From Actinoplanes solisilvae (GTDB taxonomy: Bacteria; Actinomycetota; Actinomycetes; Mycobacteriales; Micromonosporaceae), in NCBI RefSeq assembly GCF_003999975.1, contig NZ_RJAC01000006.1:248001-312000 (forward strand): 64,000 nucleotides of DNA, written 5' to 3'. A program made the position numbers and the translations under genes. The notes beneath the pieces are model-generated. The model was not told the origin of the DNA and made no database searches. It saw only the letters and a program-made list of their open reading frames with translations. Below, piece by piece: positions 34,106 to 42,782 of the stretch; the stretch's first letter is position 1, and each line of letters opens with the position of its first letter.

Positions 34106-35149
34106 ATGACGACTGACGCACAGAATCTGAGCGAGCGACTGCTGGGCGCGCTGATCGGCGCGGCCGAACTCTTCACCGTCGAGCTGGGCCGCGAGCTGGG
34201 CCTCTACGCGGCGCTGCGGGACCGTCCGCTGGGCGCCGCCGAGCTGGCCAAGACCGCCGGCATCGACGAACGATATGCCCAGGAGTGGCTGGAACAGCAG
34301 GCCGCCGCCGGATTCCTCACGGCCGACGGCGACACCTTCGCGCTGGCCGGCGGCACGGCCGACGTGCTGCTCGACGAGGGCGGCCCGTACTTCCTGGGTA
34401 CGGCGGGCGAGTTCGCCGTCGGCCTCGGGCTGCTCACACCCCGCGTGGTCGACGCGTTCCGCACCGGCGAGGGCATCCCGTACGCCGAGTACGGACGGCA
34501 CATCCGGCACGGCATCGCGGCGTTCAACCGGCCCATGTTCGACCACCTGCTCACCGCGGAGTGGCTGCCCGGCGTCCCCGAGATCGAGTCGCGGCTGCGG
34601 GCGACCCCCGGCGCGAACGTGCTCGATCTGGGCTGCGGTTCCGGCCGCTCGTCGATCACGCTGGCGCTGGCCTACCCCGCGATCACCGTACGCGGCATCG
34701 ACCTCGACCCGGCCTCCATCGAGGAGGCGCGTGCGGCCGCGGCCACCGCGGGCGTCGCCGACCGGGTCAGCTTCACCCTGGGCGACGCGGCCGACCTGGA
34801 CGGCTCCTACGACCTGGTGACGATCTTCGAGGCCCTGCACGACATGGGCGACCCGGTCGGCGTGCTGCGCGCGGTGCGCCCCCGCCTCGCCCCCGGAGGC
34901 AGCGTCTTCATCGGCGACGAGCGGGTCTCCGACGAGTTCACCGCCCCGGCCGGCGAGATCGAGAGACTCCAGTACGCCTTCAGCGTGCTCCACTGCCTTC
35001 CGGCCACCCGAGCCGAGCAGCCGGTGCTCGCGAACGGCACGATTTTGCGCGCGCCGACCCTGGTCGCCTGGGCCCGCTCGGCCGGCTACGACACCCCCGA
35101 GGTCCTGGCGATCCCGAACGACTTCTGGCGCTTCTACCGTCTTCGATAG
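34106..35149 (+). CDS. SAM-dependent methyltransferase with N-terminal winged helix
   Basis: 347 aa. The first 100 residues (LGLYAALRDRPLGAAELAKTAGI) form the dimerising winged-helix-like domain used by small-molecule methyltransferases; motif I is VLDLGCGSGRSS near residue 172, and IFEALHDMGDPVGVLR matches motif III. It probably methylates a small metabolite; product unknown. The TPR gene begins 20 bp downstream with its own leaderless-type promoter. Confidence 0.88.
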   Translation: MTTDAQNLSERLLGALIGAAELFTVELGRELGLYAALRDRPLGAAELAKTAGIDERYAQEWLEQQAAAGFLTADGDTFALAGGTADVLLDEGGPYFLGTAGEFAVGLGLLTPRVVDAFRTGEGIPYAEYGRHIRHGIAAFNRPMFDHLLTAEWLPGVPEIESRLRATPGANVLDLGCGSGRSSITLALAYPAITVRGIDLDPASIEEARAAAATAGVADRVSFTLGDAADLDGSYDLVTIFEALHDMGDPVGVLRAVRPRLAPGGSVFIGDERVSDEFTAPAGEIERLQYAFSVLHCLPATRAEQPVLANGTILRAPTLVAWARSAGYDTPEVLAIPNDFWRFYRLR

Positions 35150-35169
35150 ACATCGCTATCCTCCCGCTC

Positions 35170-36582
35170 GTGACGACAGAACCCAATCCCTTCCGTACGG
35201 CCTTCGCGCGGCTGCGCGGGGGCCGTCTCGGCCGGAACACCGTGAAGCGCAGCCCCCAATGGGCCTCGGCCCAGTGCGACCGGGGCAACGAGCACCTCGA
35301 AGCCGGTCGCGTCGACCGGGCGATCGAGTGCTTCCGCCAGGCCGCCTCCGTGCCACCGCGCGACCACGAGACCCGCAAGGACCAGTTGACCTATCGGCTC
35401 AACCTGGGCCTGGCGCTGCGGATGGCCGGGCGGCTCGACGAGGCCGAGCGGGAGCTGCGCCTGGGCCTGGCCGAGCGGCTGGACTTCTACGGCCGCGAGC
35501 ACGCCGGATACGCGTTCGGCCTCGAACCCCTGGCCGACCTGCTGCGACGGCGCGGGCAGCTCGAAGAGGCGCGGCGACTCGCTGACGAGGCGGTCACCAA
35601 CCTGCGCGCCAACGGGCACGAGCGTGTTGCCTCCGCGCTGGCACTGCGGGCGGCGATCGTGCACGCGGCCGAGGCGGTCGAGCCGCTCTTCGCCGACCTG
35701 GGCGACCTGCCCGACGACGTCATCGCGCAGATTTCGCCGGCTGTCGTGGGTCTGGCCGAGGGCGGAGAACCGGAGCTGCTGGTCGCCGTCGTCGCCGCGC
35801 TCGAGGAGCGGCTCGGCCCCGACCACGAGGCCGTGATCATCGGACTGTCGGGCCTGGCCAACCTGGGCCGGGCCACCGGTGACCACGCCGGCCGCATCCG
35901 GGCGATCGAGCGGGTGCTCGCCTCCCACGACCGGCGGGGCCGCGACGAGGACGCGGTCATGGCGATGCTGGGCCTGGCGCTGGCCCAGGACGACGCCGGC
36001 GATCGCGAGGCGGCACTGCGTACGTATGCCTCGGCCCACGAGCGGGTGGCCGGCTTGGACCGGCCCGGACTGCGCAGCCAGGCGCTGCGCAACTGGGGAC
36101 TGCTTCTCAAGGAGGCCGGCGACGTGGAGGCGGCCGAGAAACGCCTGACCGAGGCGCTCGCCGAGGCCCGCCGTGGCGCCGACCCCGGCCTGGTCGGGTC
36201 GGCCGGGGTCGCGCTCGGGCTCCTGCTGCAGCACGAGGGGCGGCTCGACGAGGCCGGCCCGGTCCTGGAGGACGCCCTGGCGGTGCTGGACCCGGTGCAC
36301 CGGGACGCGTTGGTCGGTCGCAGCCACCTGAGTGCGGCCCGGGACGGTCGCACCTGCGGCTGCGCCGACTACATGGGCGACACGATGGCCGGCGCTTTCC
36401 GCGACTTCGTCGTCGGCCGGCTCCCCGCCGACCTGCTCGACCGGCTCGACGTGGCCCTCGTTGACGGCGACTTCCAGATCGAGGTGGCGTTGCGCCGTGA
36501 ACCGACCCAGGAGGAGCTGGCTTACCTCAACGACGTCCTCACAACCGCCCAGGACGAGTTCCGTAGCCGGATCTTGAACTAA
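35170..36582 (+). CDS. Tetratricopeptide-repeat protein
   Basis: 470 aa from GTG 35170. TATCCT lies 7 nt before it, giving a leaderless start. Helical pairs with TPR character run through the protein (NEHLEAGRVDRAIECFRQAA, ALRNWGLLLKEAGDVEAAEK). A C-terminal segment of about 90 residues beginning at GRTCGCADYMGDT is not TPR and holds two close Cys. No signal peptide or membrane helix. It is probably a scaffold; partner unknown. Confidence 0.8.
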   Translation: MTTEPNPFRTAFARLRGGRLGRNTVKRSPQWASAQCDRGNEHLEAGRVDRAIECFRQAASVPPRDHETRKDQLTYRLNLGLALRMAGRLDEAERELRLGLAERLDFYGREHAGYAFGLEPLADLLRRRGQLEEARRLADEAVTNLRANGHERVASALALRAAIVHAAEAVEPLFADLGDLPDDVIAQISPAVVGLAEGGEPELLVAVVAALEERLGPDHEAVIIGLSGLANLGRATGDHAGRIRAIERVLASHDRRGRDEDAVMAMLGLALAQDDAGDREAALRTYASAHERVAGLDRPGLRSQALRNWGLLLKEAGDVEAAEKRLTEALAEARRGADPGLVGSAGVALGLLLQHEGRLDEAGPVLEDALAVLDPVHRDALVGRSHLSAARDGRTCGCADYMGDTMAGAFRDFVVGRLPADLLDRLDVALVDGDFQIEVALRREPTQEELAYLNDVLTTAQDEFRSRILN

Positions 36583-36662
36583 CCCTCAGGGCGGTTGGTG
36601 TACGGCCGATAGTTGGGGTACAAATGGTTGGTGTGACAACGGATGGCGGGGAGGGCTTGAAC

Positions 36663-36881
36663 ATGGCTAAGGACGCTCAGGGGCGCGGTCGGTTCGGGCA
36701 GTGGTTCCACGAGACGTTCGACGACTGGGCGTTCCGGTCGATGATCGGGCCGGCGCAGACCAAGGGCGCTGTGCAGGGCTGCGACGAGGGCGCCCGCGAG
36801 CAGTGGAAACGCGACCTCGAGAACCGCAAGCGATACACCCGCGAACAGCGCGAACGCAAACGCCTGGCCCGCGAGCGCTGA
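36663..36881 (+). CDS. Small charged hypothetical protein
   Basis: 72 aa from ATG 36663, with GGAGGG eight bases upstream. Aromatic N-terminal half (GQWFHETFDDWAFRSMIG) and strongly basic/acidic helical C-terminal half ending in a run of Arg, Lys and Glu. I do not recognise the family. It ends 13 bp from the convergent kinase gene. Confidence 0.6.
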   Translation: MAKDAQGRGRFGQWFHETFDDWAFRSMIGPAQTKGAVQGCDEGAREQWKRDLENRKRYTREQRERKRLARER

Positions 36882-36894
36882 GCCGGACGGCGGC

Positions 36895-37821
36895 TCAGCG
36901 GCGTACGTCGTCGCCGGTCAGGGCGGCCAGTTCGGCTCGGGTCGGGGCGCCCTCGCAGTCACCGGGCACGGTCACCGCGAAAGCCCCGGCCGCGATCGCC
37001 GTGCCCAGGCGGGCGGCCGCGGAGGCTCCGGCCAGCCGGTCGGCCAGGTAACCCGCCACGAAAGCGTCCCCGGCGCCCACCGGGTCGACCACCGTGACCG
37101 CGAGGGCCGGCACGCTGTGGCGCACCCCGGCGATCAGGGCGGTGCAGCCCCGTCCGCCGTCCTTCACGATCACCTCGGTGGGCCCGAGCTTGGCCAGGGA
37201 CGCGGCCACGTCGCCCGGGTCGACGAAGAGCTCGGCCTCCTCGGGGGACGCGAACACCACGTCGGCCCGGGACACCAGGTCGCGGAGAACGGGCGCGGCG
37301 TCGTACCGGCTCCACAGCTTGGAGCGGTAGTTCACGTCGATCGAGACCGGGACCCCGGCCGCGCGGGCCGTCTCGATCGACTGGAAGACCGCCGACCGGG
37401 CCGACTCGCTCAAGGCCGGCGTGATGCCCGTGACGTGCAGGATCGCCGCCTCGGCGATGGAGGCCGCCGGGATGTCGGCCGGGGACAGGCGAGAACCCGC
37501 GCTTCCGGCCCGGTGATAGTCGACCTGGGTGAACTCGCCGGACCGCCGATGGCGCACCATCAGGCCGGTGAACGATTCGTCGGGGATCGCCACCGTATGC
37601 ACCCCGGCCGCCGCCACGCGGGCCGCGATCAGGGCGCCGGTCGCGTCGGGCCCGACCCGTCCGCGCCACGAGGCCGCACCGCCGAGACGGGCCACGCCCA
37701 TCGCCACGTTGCTCTCGGCCCCGCCGATGCTCAACGTGAAGTTTTTCGTGTGGGCCAGCGGGCCGATGCCGTCCCCGGCGATCAGCCCCAACGTCTCACC
37801 GAAGGTGAGTAGCCCGGTCAT
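36895..37821 (-). CDS. kdgK: 2-keto-3-deoxygluconate kinase (PfkB family)
   Basis: 308 aa ribokinase-fold sugar kinase. GGAESNVAMGVARLG near the N-terminus and DPVGAGDAFVAGYL at the C-terminal anion hole identify PfkB; the overall pattern and the coupled KDPG aldolase point to 2-keto-3-deoxygluconate as substrate. ATG overlaps the aldolase stop (ATGA). It phosphorylates KDG with ATP to KDPG. The gene pair lacks upstream uronate or aldonate dehydratases here, so the source of KDG is elsewhere. Confidence 0.85.
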   Translation of the reverse strand: MTGLLTFGETLGLIAGDGIGPLAHTKNFTLSIGGAESNVAMGVARLGGAASWRGRVGPDATGALIAARVAAAGVHTVAIPDESFTGLMVRHRRSGEFTQVDYHRAGSAGSRLSPADIPAASIAEAAILHVTGITPALSESARSAVFQSIETARAAGVPVSIDVNYRSKLWSRYDAAPVLRDLVSRADVVFASPEEAELFVDPGDVAASLAKLGPTEVIVKDGGRGCTALIAGVRHSVPALAVTVVDPVGAGDAFVAGYLADRLAGASAAARLGTAIAAGAFAVTVPGDCEGAPTRAELAALTGDDVRR

Positions 37822-38465
37822 GAGCGGGCGAACGAGACCGCGCTGACCGCGTGCCGGGCGCGGGCCGCGAGGGATGTGAGGCTGCCCCCGACGACGGCGT
37901 CGCCGACCAGCGGGCCGCCCAGCCCGACCGCCTTGGCCCCGGCGAACAGCCAGTCGGCGATGTCTTCGATCTTGATGCCGCCGGTGGTCATGACGTTGAT
38001 CTGGGGGAGTGGGGCGCGCACGTTGCGCAGGAAGTCGGGGCCGAGGCTGGACGCCGGGAACAGCTTGACCAGCGCAGCGCCGGCCTGATGGGCGGCGTAC
38101 ATCTCGGTCGGCGTGCTCGTGCCGGGGATGAACGGCACGTCGGAGGCGGCGACCAGGTCGAGGTCGAGCACCGGGGAGACGAGGAACTCGGCCCCGGCGT
38201 CGACCGAGGCCTTCGCGTCGTCGAGGGTCAGCACGGTGCCGGCGCCGACCGCCACCGAGGCCGGCAGCTGACGGCGCAGACCGGCCAGCGCTTCGAGGGC
38301 GCCACGCGAGGTCAGCGTCACCTCGATGGCGGTCACACCGTTCTCGGCCAGGACCTCGGCGATGGCGGCGAAATAGTCGGCCGTGGGGGCCCTCAGGATC
38401 GCGACGATCCCGCTGTTGACCACGGCGGCGGACACGGAATCGAGGGGTGCGCTCTCATCGGTCAC
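37818..38465 (-). CDS. eda: KDPG/KHG aldolase
   Basis: 215 aa class I aldolase of the (beta/alpha)8 type. VAILRAP at the start, EVTLTS, GAGTVLTLDDA and the Schiff-base lysine in LVKLFPAS, then TTGGI. It splits 2-keto-3-deoxy-6-phosphogluconate into pyruvate and glyceraldehyde-3-phosphate. GTG 38465 overlaps the 3' end of the upstream gene by 11 bp and its stop overlaps the kinase start, making a coupled trio. Confidence 0.9.
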   Translation of the reverse strand: MTDESAPLDSVSAAVVNSGIVAILRAPTADYFAAIAEVLAENGVTAIEVTLTSRGALEALAGLRRQLPASVAVGAGTVLTLDDAKASVDAGAEFLVSPVLDLDLVAASDVPFIPGTSTPTEMYAAHQAGAALVKLFPASSLGPDFLRNVRAPLPQINVMTTGGIKIEDIADWLFAGAKAVGLGGPLVGDAVVGGSLTSLAARARHAVSAVSFARS

Positions 38466-39066
38466 GACTCAGATCCTGCCGGATGTCGGCGTGTCCATCC
38501 AGAGGTTCGCTGCGTGCGGGGCGTCTCAGCTTCGACCAGGTGCGTCCGCGCAGGTCAGCGTCGGCCACCGTGGTCTGCATCGGGGGCATCGTCTCGATCC
38601 GCAGCTCGTCGCGGATCGCCGCCTCGAACTGCTGCATGATCAGCGGCACCTGGGTGAGCAGCTCACGGAAGTGGATCTGCGGTTCGACCCCGATGACGGC
38701 GGCCGGGTTCATGTCGCCGTGCAACTTCTGCAGCAACAGGTGGACGGCGAGGGCGGCGCTGCGCACCGGGCCCGAGGCGAGCAGCCGCACCTGCATCAGA
38801 GCCGGGGCGACCTCGTCGAGGTAGACCAGGGCGGGCACCGGCTTCTCACCCGCGTCGGAGGCCGTACGCAAGCGGTAGAAGTCGCGCTCGAAGACCGCGA
38901 GCAGAGCCACGTACGCGGTGGTCCGCTCCTCGTACCACCGGCGGGTGCGCCGCCGCCGGCTGCGCAGGTAGTCGTTGCGAGCGGTCGTGAGCTGGACCGT
39001 TGCGGCTCCGGCCAGGGCGAACAAGGCAGCGACGAGGGGCAGCCCCCACCACGGGATGTCAGACAC
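38455..39066 (-). CDS. Hypothetical membrane-anchored protein
   Basis: 203 aa. One N-terminal membrane helix (WGLPLVAALFALAGAATVQL), an Arg-rich stop-transfer stretch (RSRRRRTRRW), then a helical cytoplasmic domain. Not recognised. GTG 39066 is preceded at 6 nt by TACGGT on the minus strand, a leaderless-type promoter. It overlaps the aldolase gene by 11 bp and should be cotranscribed, but the relation to sugar-acid catabolism is unclear. Confidence 0.7.
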   Translation of the reverse strand: MSDIPWWGLPLVAALFALAGAATVQLTTARNDYLRSRRRRTRRWYEERTTAYVALLAVFERDFYRLRTASDAGEKPVPALVYLDEVAPALMQVRLLASGPVRSAALAVHLLLQKLHGDMNPAAVIGVEPQIHFRELLTQVPLIMQQFEAAIRDELRIETMPPMQTTVADADLRGRTWSKLRRPARSEPLDGHADIRQDLSRDR

Positions 39067-39143
39067 GCGCTAACCGTAGCGACGCCGGGCCCGGCGGTCG
39101 CGGCCCGCACGCCGATCGTGACCGGGCGGCGACCAAAGCTCAC

Positions 39144-42100
39144 CTATCCGGCCATCCGGGACAGCACTGCGTCGATGGCGCGTGACGCTTCGTCGTGCAC
39201 CAGGGCCGGGGTGAGCACCGCTCCGCGCTTCTTGAGAATCCCGACCCGAGCAACGCCGAGCCGTTCGGCGGCGGCCGCCCGGGCCCGGTCGAGGCGGGCC
39301 TGCTCGGCCGGGTAGACGTCGGCGGGCGGCAGCGCGGCGTCGACCAGCACGGCCGTCTCGTCGGCGCCGACCCGCACGAGCAGCACGACCAGGTTGCGCA
39401 GGGCCGCCGTCTGCAGGGTGTCGTTGCCGACCCGCTGCCACATCGCCAGCACCTCGCGAAACTCCCGCAAAGCGGTGAACGGGTCGCCGTGCCGGCTGCG
39501 GATCGCCACCGCCGCCGTCTCCGAGGCCCCGAGGAACAGCCGGTCGTCGACGGACGCGGCCAGCTCGGCGGCCTCCCCGAGCAGGTCGAGCGCCCGACCG
39601 GGGTCGCTGTCGCCCAGCGCCTCGCCCAGCCCGTAGAGCGCCTCGGCCCGCGCGCTCGGGTTGCCGGTCACCGCGGCCAGCTCCACAGCGGACGACGCCG
39701 CCGTCACCGCCTCGGGAACCCGGCCCGACCAGGCCAGCACCAGAGCCTCGCCGACCAGGCCGGAGACGCGGTGCACCGGCTCGCTGCCCATCGCGCGGTA
39801 GTGGGCGAGGGCCTCGTCCGGGTCGCACGACACCAGCGCGACGTCACCGAGCACCTCATGGACGGAGTCGCTCGGCGTCCTCGCGGCGGAGGCCAGCGCG
39901 CGTGCCGCGGTCAGGTCGCCCCGGCCCCAGGCGTGGGTGGCCGCGGCGGCCAGGGCGTCGGGCTTCGTGCCGGACAGCCCCCACGCCAGCACCTCGTACT
40001 GCTGGCAGCGGTAGCCGTACCGGTACATGGCAGCGGCGAGATCGTCGGGGGAACCGCGGACCGCCGCGAGGCGCAGGTCGGGCAGCAGGGCGTCGAACTC
40101 GCGCACAGCGGCGGCCTGTTCCGGCCCGCGCATCTCCCGGTCGAGCCGACGGGCGGCGTCCAGCATGACGTCGGCGTGCCGCCGGAAGAGTTCCTCTCGT
40201 TCGTCGTCCAGCAGCGAGGCAGCGTACGCCCGAATTGTCTCCAGCAGCCGGAACCGCCCGGGCCCGTGGCGGACGACCAGCGACCGGTCTACCAGCGACG
40301 CCAGCACCGCCGCGACCTCACGACGCGGCACGACGTCATCGGCGACGACCGCCTCGGCCTGCGCGATCGTGAACCCGCCCGCGAACGCCGAGAGCCGCAC
40401 CAGCACCGTACGCCCGGCCGGGTCGAGCAGCCCGAACGACCACTCCACAACGGCTCGCAGGGTCCGATGGCGGGCACTGCCCGTACGCCTGCCCCGGACC
40501 AGCAGATCGAGCCGATCGTCGAGCCGTTCCCGCAGCTCACCGACCCCCAGCGCGGACGCCTGCGTGGCCGCCAGCTCGATCGCCAGCGGCATCCGGTCGA
40601 GCCGCCGCACGATCTCGTCGACGTTGTCGTCCAGTTCGATTCCGGCCGGTTCGATTCCGGTCCGTTCGATTCCGGCCGGTTCGACTCCGGCCCGTTCGAT
40701 TCCGGCCCGTTCGAGGAACAGCCGCGCGGCCGCCTCCGGATCGAGCGGCCCGAGATCGACGACCCGCTCCCCGTCCACCCGCAGCCGCTCCTGGCTGGTC
40801 ACCACGACCCGCACGTCCCGCATCGCCTCGACCACCGCAGCCGCTGATCCGACGACGTGTTCACAGTTGTCGAGCACCACCACCGTGAAGTCCTTCGCGC
40901 GCTGCCCGATGACTTCGAGCGGTTCGTCGAGCGGACCCATGCGCGCCCCCACCCCCGTAGCCACGGCCGCGAAAAAGTCCTCAGCGGACACATCAGCCGC
41001 GTCGACCCAGGCCACCCGCGCTCCGGCCCGGACGGTCTCGGCCACCAGCCGCGTCTTCCCGACCCCGCCCGGCCCCGCCACGGTCACCAGCCCCGGCTCG
41101 GCCAGCAACTCGGCCAACCTCCGCTGCTCACCCTCCCTGCCAAGAAAGCTGGAAAACCGCAGGGGCACGCTTCTCTTTCGTACGGGTTCCCTATTGTTCG
41201 CGATTTCCCTCGCCGGCTGAGCGGGTGGCTGAGGCCGATGCGCGCCTTTCGCGCGATGACCCGGGTCAAGCTCACCCCGCAAAATCGAAACCTGCAACAG
41301 CCGTACGCTCTCCGACGGATCGATCCCGAGCCGATCCACCACCGCATCCGCGTGCCGCCGCAGCGCCTCGAGTCCCTCCCCACGCCGCCCCGTGCGACTC
41401 AGCGCCGTCGCGAGAACGGTAGCGCCGCGTTCCCAGCAAGGGTCGTCGGCCGCCGCTTCTTGAAGCCGATCCACTGCCCGCTCAAGGTCGGCCGCTGTTG
41501 GCGCTGCGCCAACGATCGGAGGTGGCGCAGGCGGTGCCGACGCGGTCTCGGATCCGACCCGGGTCCCGGCCCCAGCCGCAGTCCCGGCCCCGGTCCCGGC
41601 CCCAGCCGCGGTCCCGGCCCCAGCCGCGGTCCCGGCCCCGGTCCCGGCCCTGGTCCCAGCCCTCGCCCTGGTCCCAGGCTCAGCCTCGGCCCCAACCCCA
41701 GTCTCGATGCCAGCTCCAGTCCCGATCCCGATCTTGGTCGAGGGCTCGCGTTCGTTGGACAGTTCGGCGACCTGGCGGGCCAAGGCCTCGCGGTGCAGCC
41801 CGGTCAGTCGTTCGGCGATGCCCCGGAACGGCTCGCCCCCGAACTCGGGCAGCGGCGGCCCCCGCCAGAGATTGAGCGCTTCGACGAGTGCGTCCTCGCG
41901 CAGCAGGTCCTCGAAGCGGAGTACGTCGACATCCGCCCGGTCTGCCGCCAGACAGTAACCCGCGGGCCCGTGCGCGATCAGCCCCGGCATCCCGAGCGCC
42001 GCCCGCACCCGCGCCACATGAGACTGCAAACTGTTGCGGGCCGACGCCGGCGCCCCTTCCGGCCAGAGCGCGTCAACGAGCGCCGGCACCCCGACCGGCC

Positions 42101-42212
42101 GCCCGGCATGCAGCGCGAGCAGAGCCAGCACGATCCGCTGACTGCCTCCGGCCACGACGACCGGCCCGGCTCCGCCGCTGACTTCGAACGCCCCCAGCAT
42201 CCGAACGAACAC
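39144..42212 (-). CDS. AfsR/SARP-type regulator with BTAD, NB-ARC ATPase and TPR domains
   Basis: 1022 aa. OmpR-like winged helix (about 1-90), BTAD (95-310), P-loop VAGPGGVGKTRL near 376 with downstream TVVVLDNCEH Walker B-type and MPLAIEL motifs, then a TPR-like C-terminal third. Such proteins activate secondary-metabolite or developmental genes under ATP control. Two low-complexity expansions lie inside domains: an A/G/T-rich run at about 164-217 in BTAD and ERAGIE-type repeats at about 501-526 in the ATPase. GTG 42212 has TATGTT 6 nt upstream on the minus strand, a leaderless signature. No biosynthetic cluster is adjacent. Confidence 0.9.
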   Translation of the reverse strand: MFVRMLGAFEVSGGAGPVVVAGGSQRIVLALLALHAGRPVGVPALVDALWPEGAPASARNSLQSHVARVRAALGMPGLIAHGPAGYCLAADRADVDVLRFEDLLREDALVEALNLWRGPPLPEFGGEPFRGIAERLTGLHREALARQVAELSNEREPSTKIGIGTGAGIETGVGAEAEPGTRARAGTRAGTGAGTAAGAGTAAGAGTGAGTAAGAGTRVGSETASAPPAPPPIVGAAPTAADLERAVDRLQEAAADDPCWERGATVLATALSRTGRRGEGLEALRRHADAVVDRLGIDPSESVRLLQVSILRGELDPGHRAKGAHRPQPPAQPAREIANNREPVRKRSVPLRFSSFLGREGEQRRLAELLAEPGLVTVAGPGGVGKTRLVAETVRAGARVAWVDAADVSAEDFFAAVATGVGARMGPLDEPLEVIGQRAKDFTVVVLDNCEHVVGSAAAVVEAMRDVRVVVTSQERLRVDGERVVDLGPLDPEAAARLFLERAGIERAGVEPAGIERTGIEPAGIELDDNVDEIVRRLDRMPLAIELAATQASALGVGELRERLDDRLDLLVRGRRTGSARHRTLRAVVEWSFGLLDPAGRTVLVRLSAFAGGFTIAQAEAVVADDVVPRREVAAVLASLVDRSLVVRHGPGRFRLLETIRAYAASLLDDEREELFRRHADVMLDAARRLDREMRGPEQAAAVREFDALLPDLRLAAVRGSPDDLAAAMYRYGYRCQQYEVLAWGLSGTKPDALAAAATHAWGRGDLTAARALASAARTPSDSVHEVLGDVALVSCDPDEALAHYRAMGSEPVHRVSGLVGEALVLAWSGRVPEAVTAASSAVELAAVTGNPSARAEALYGLGEALGDSDPGRALDLLGEAAELAASVDDRLFLGASETAAVAIRSRHGDPFTALREFREVLAMWQRVGNDTLQTAALRNLVVLLVRVGADETAVLVDAALPPADVYPAEQARLDRARAAAAERLGVARVGILKKRGAVLTPALVHDEASRAIDAVLSRMAG
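40635..40709 (-). repeat. Five 15-bp tandem repeats in the SARP ATPase domain
   Basis: Units of the form TTCGATTCCGGCCGG, in frame, coding pentapeptides like AGIEP/AGIER. They replace the short loop that normally separates LFLERA from the DEIVRRLDRMPLAIEL helix. Confidence 0.9.
41560..41720 (-). repeat. Low-complexity GT/AG repeat tract in BTAD of SARP regulator
   Basis: Degenerate 6- and 12-bp units built on CGGCCC and GTCCCGGCCCCAGC code about 50 residues of A, G and T within the BTAD region. Boundaries approximate. Confidence 0.75.
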
Positions 42213-42782
42213 CCGCCGAACATACGACGTCCCACCGCATGATCGCCTCGCCCTTTCACCCGTCCCAGTCCGGCTCGTTCACCCGTCGTCATCAGGCTTG
42301 TTCACCACCCTGAGCAGGACATTCACCCTCGCTATCAGGGACGAGTAGGGGCATTTGGGGTGTATCGCATCCACCAAGCTCCATCGAAATGCGAGAGGTT
42401 CGAGCGGAGTCGGAAACCCGTCGCACTCGAGGCCCGCCGATCATGGCTTGGAGCATCGCCGGTTTCAAGCAAACTGCGGCGATATAGGCGGGATGCGCGA
42501 CTGGCCGAGCGGGCCGCCATCGTCGTCGCGGGTGGTGCTGCCTGTTGCGGTGGTGTAGCGGCATGGTGCGGGACCGCGGCGGTGCCGGCTTGGGCGGTTT
42601 GCGTGACTACCGGGTTGGCGCGACCGGGCGGCATGGTGCGGGACCGCGGCGGTGGCCAGTTTGAGCAGTCCGCGCAGCCGGCCGACCACAAGACCGGCTG
42701 CACAATGCGGCTTCACGACGCCCGCCCGGCTGGGACGCCGCGCCACCCGGGGCCGTCGCCGCGGGCTACGAAGTGGCGGTGT
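42213..42782. other. 570-bp gap with a 27-bp direct repeat, no supported gene
   Basis: Several frames stay open by chance, but none has a ribosome site or familiar protein. 42340-42490 is less GC-rich than its surroundings. A 27-bp sequence at 42558-42584 recurs exactly at 42628-42654, a 70-bp period. Confidence 0.5.
42558..42584 (+). repeat. 27-bp direct repeat (copies at 42558 and 42628)
   Basis: The sequence starting GCGGCATGGTGCGGGACCGC is repeated exactly 70 bp downstream at 42628-42654, inside the gene-poor gap. Flanks differ, so only the 27-mer is duplicated. Confidence 0.85.
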
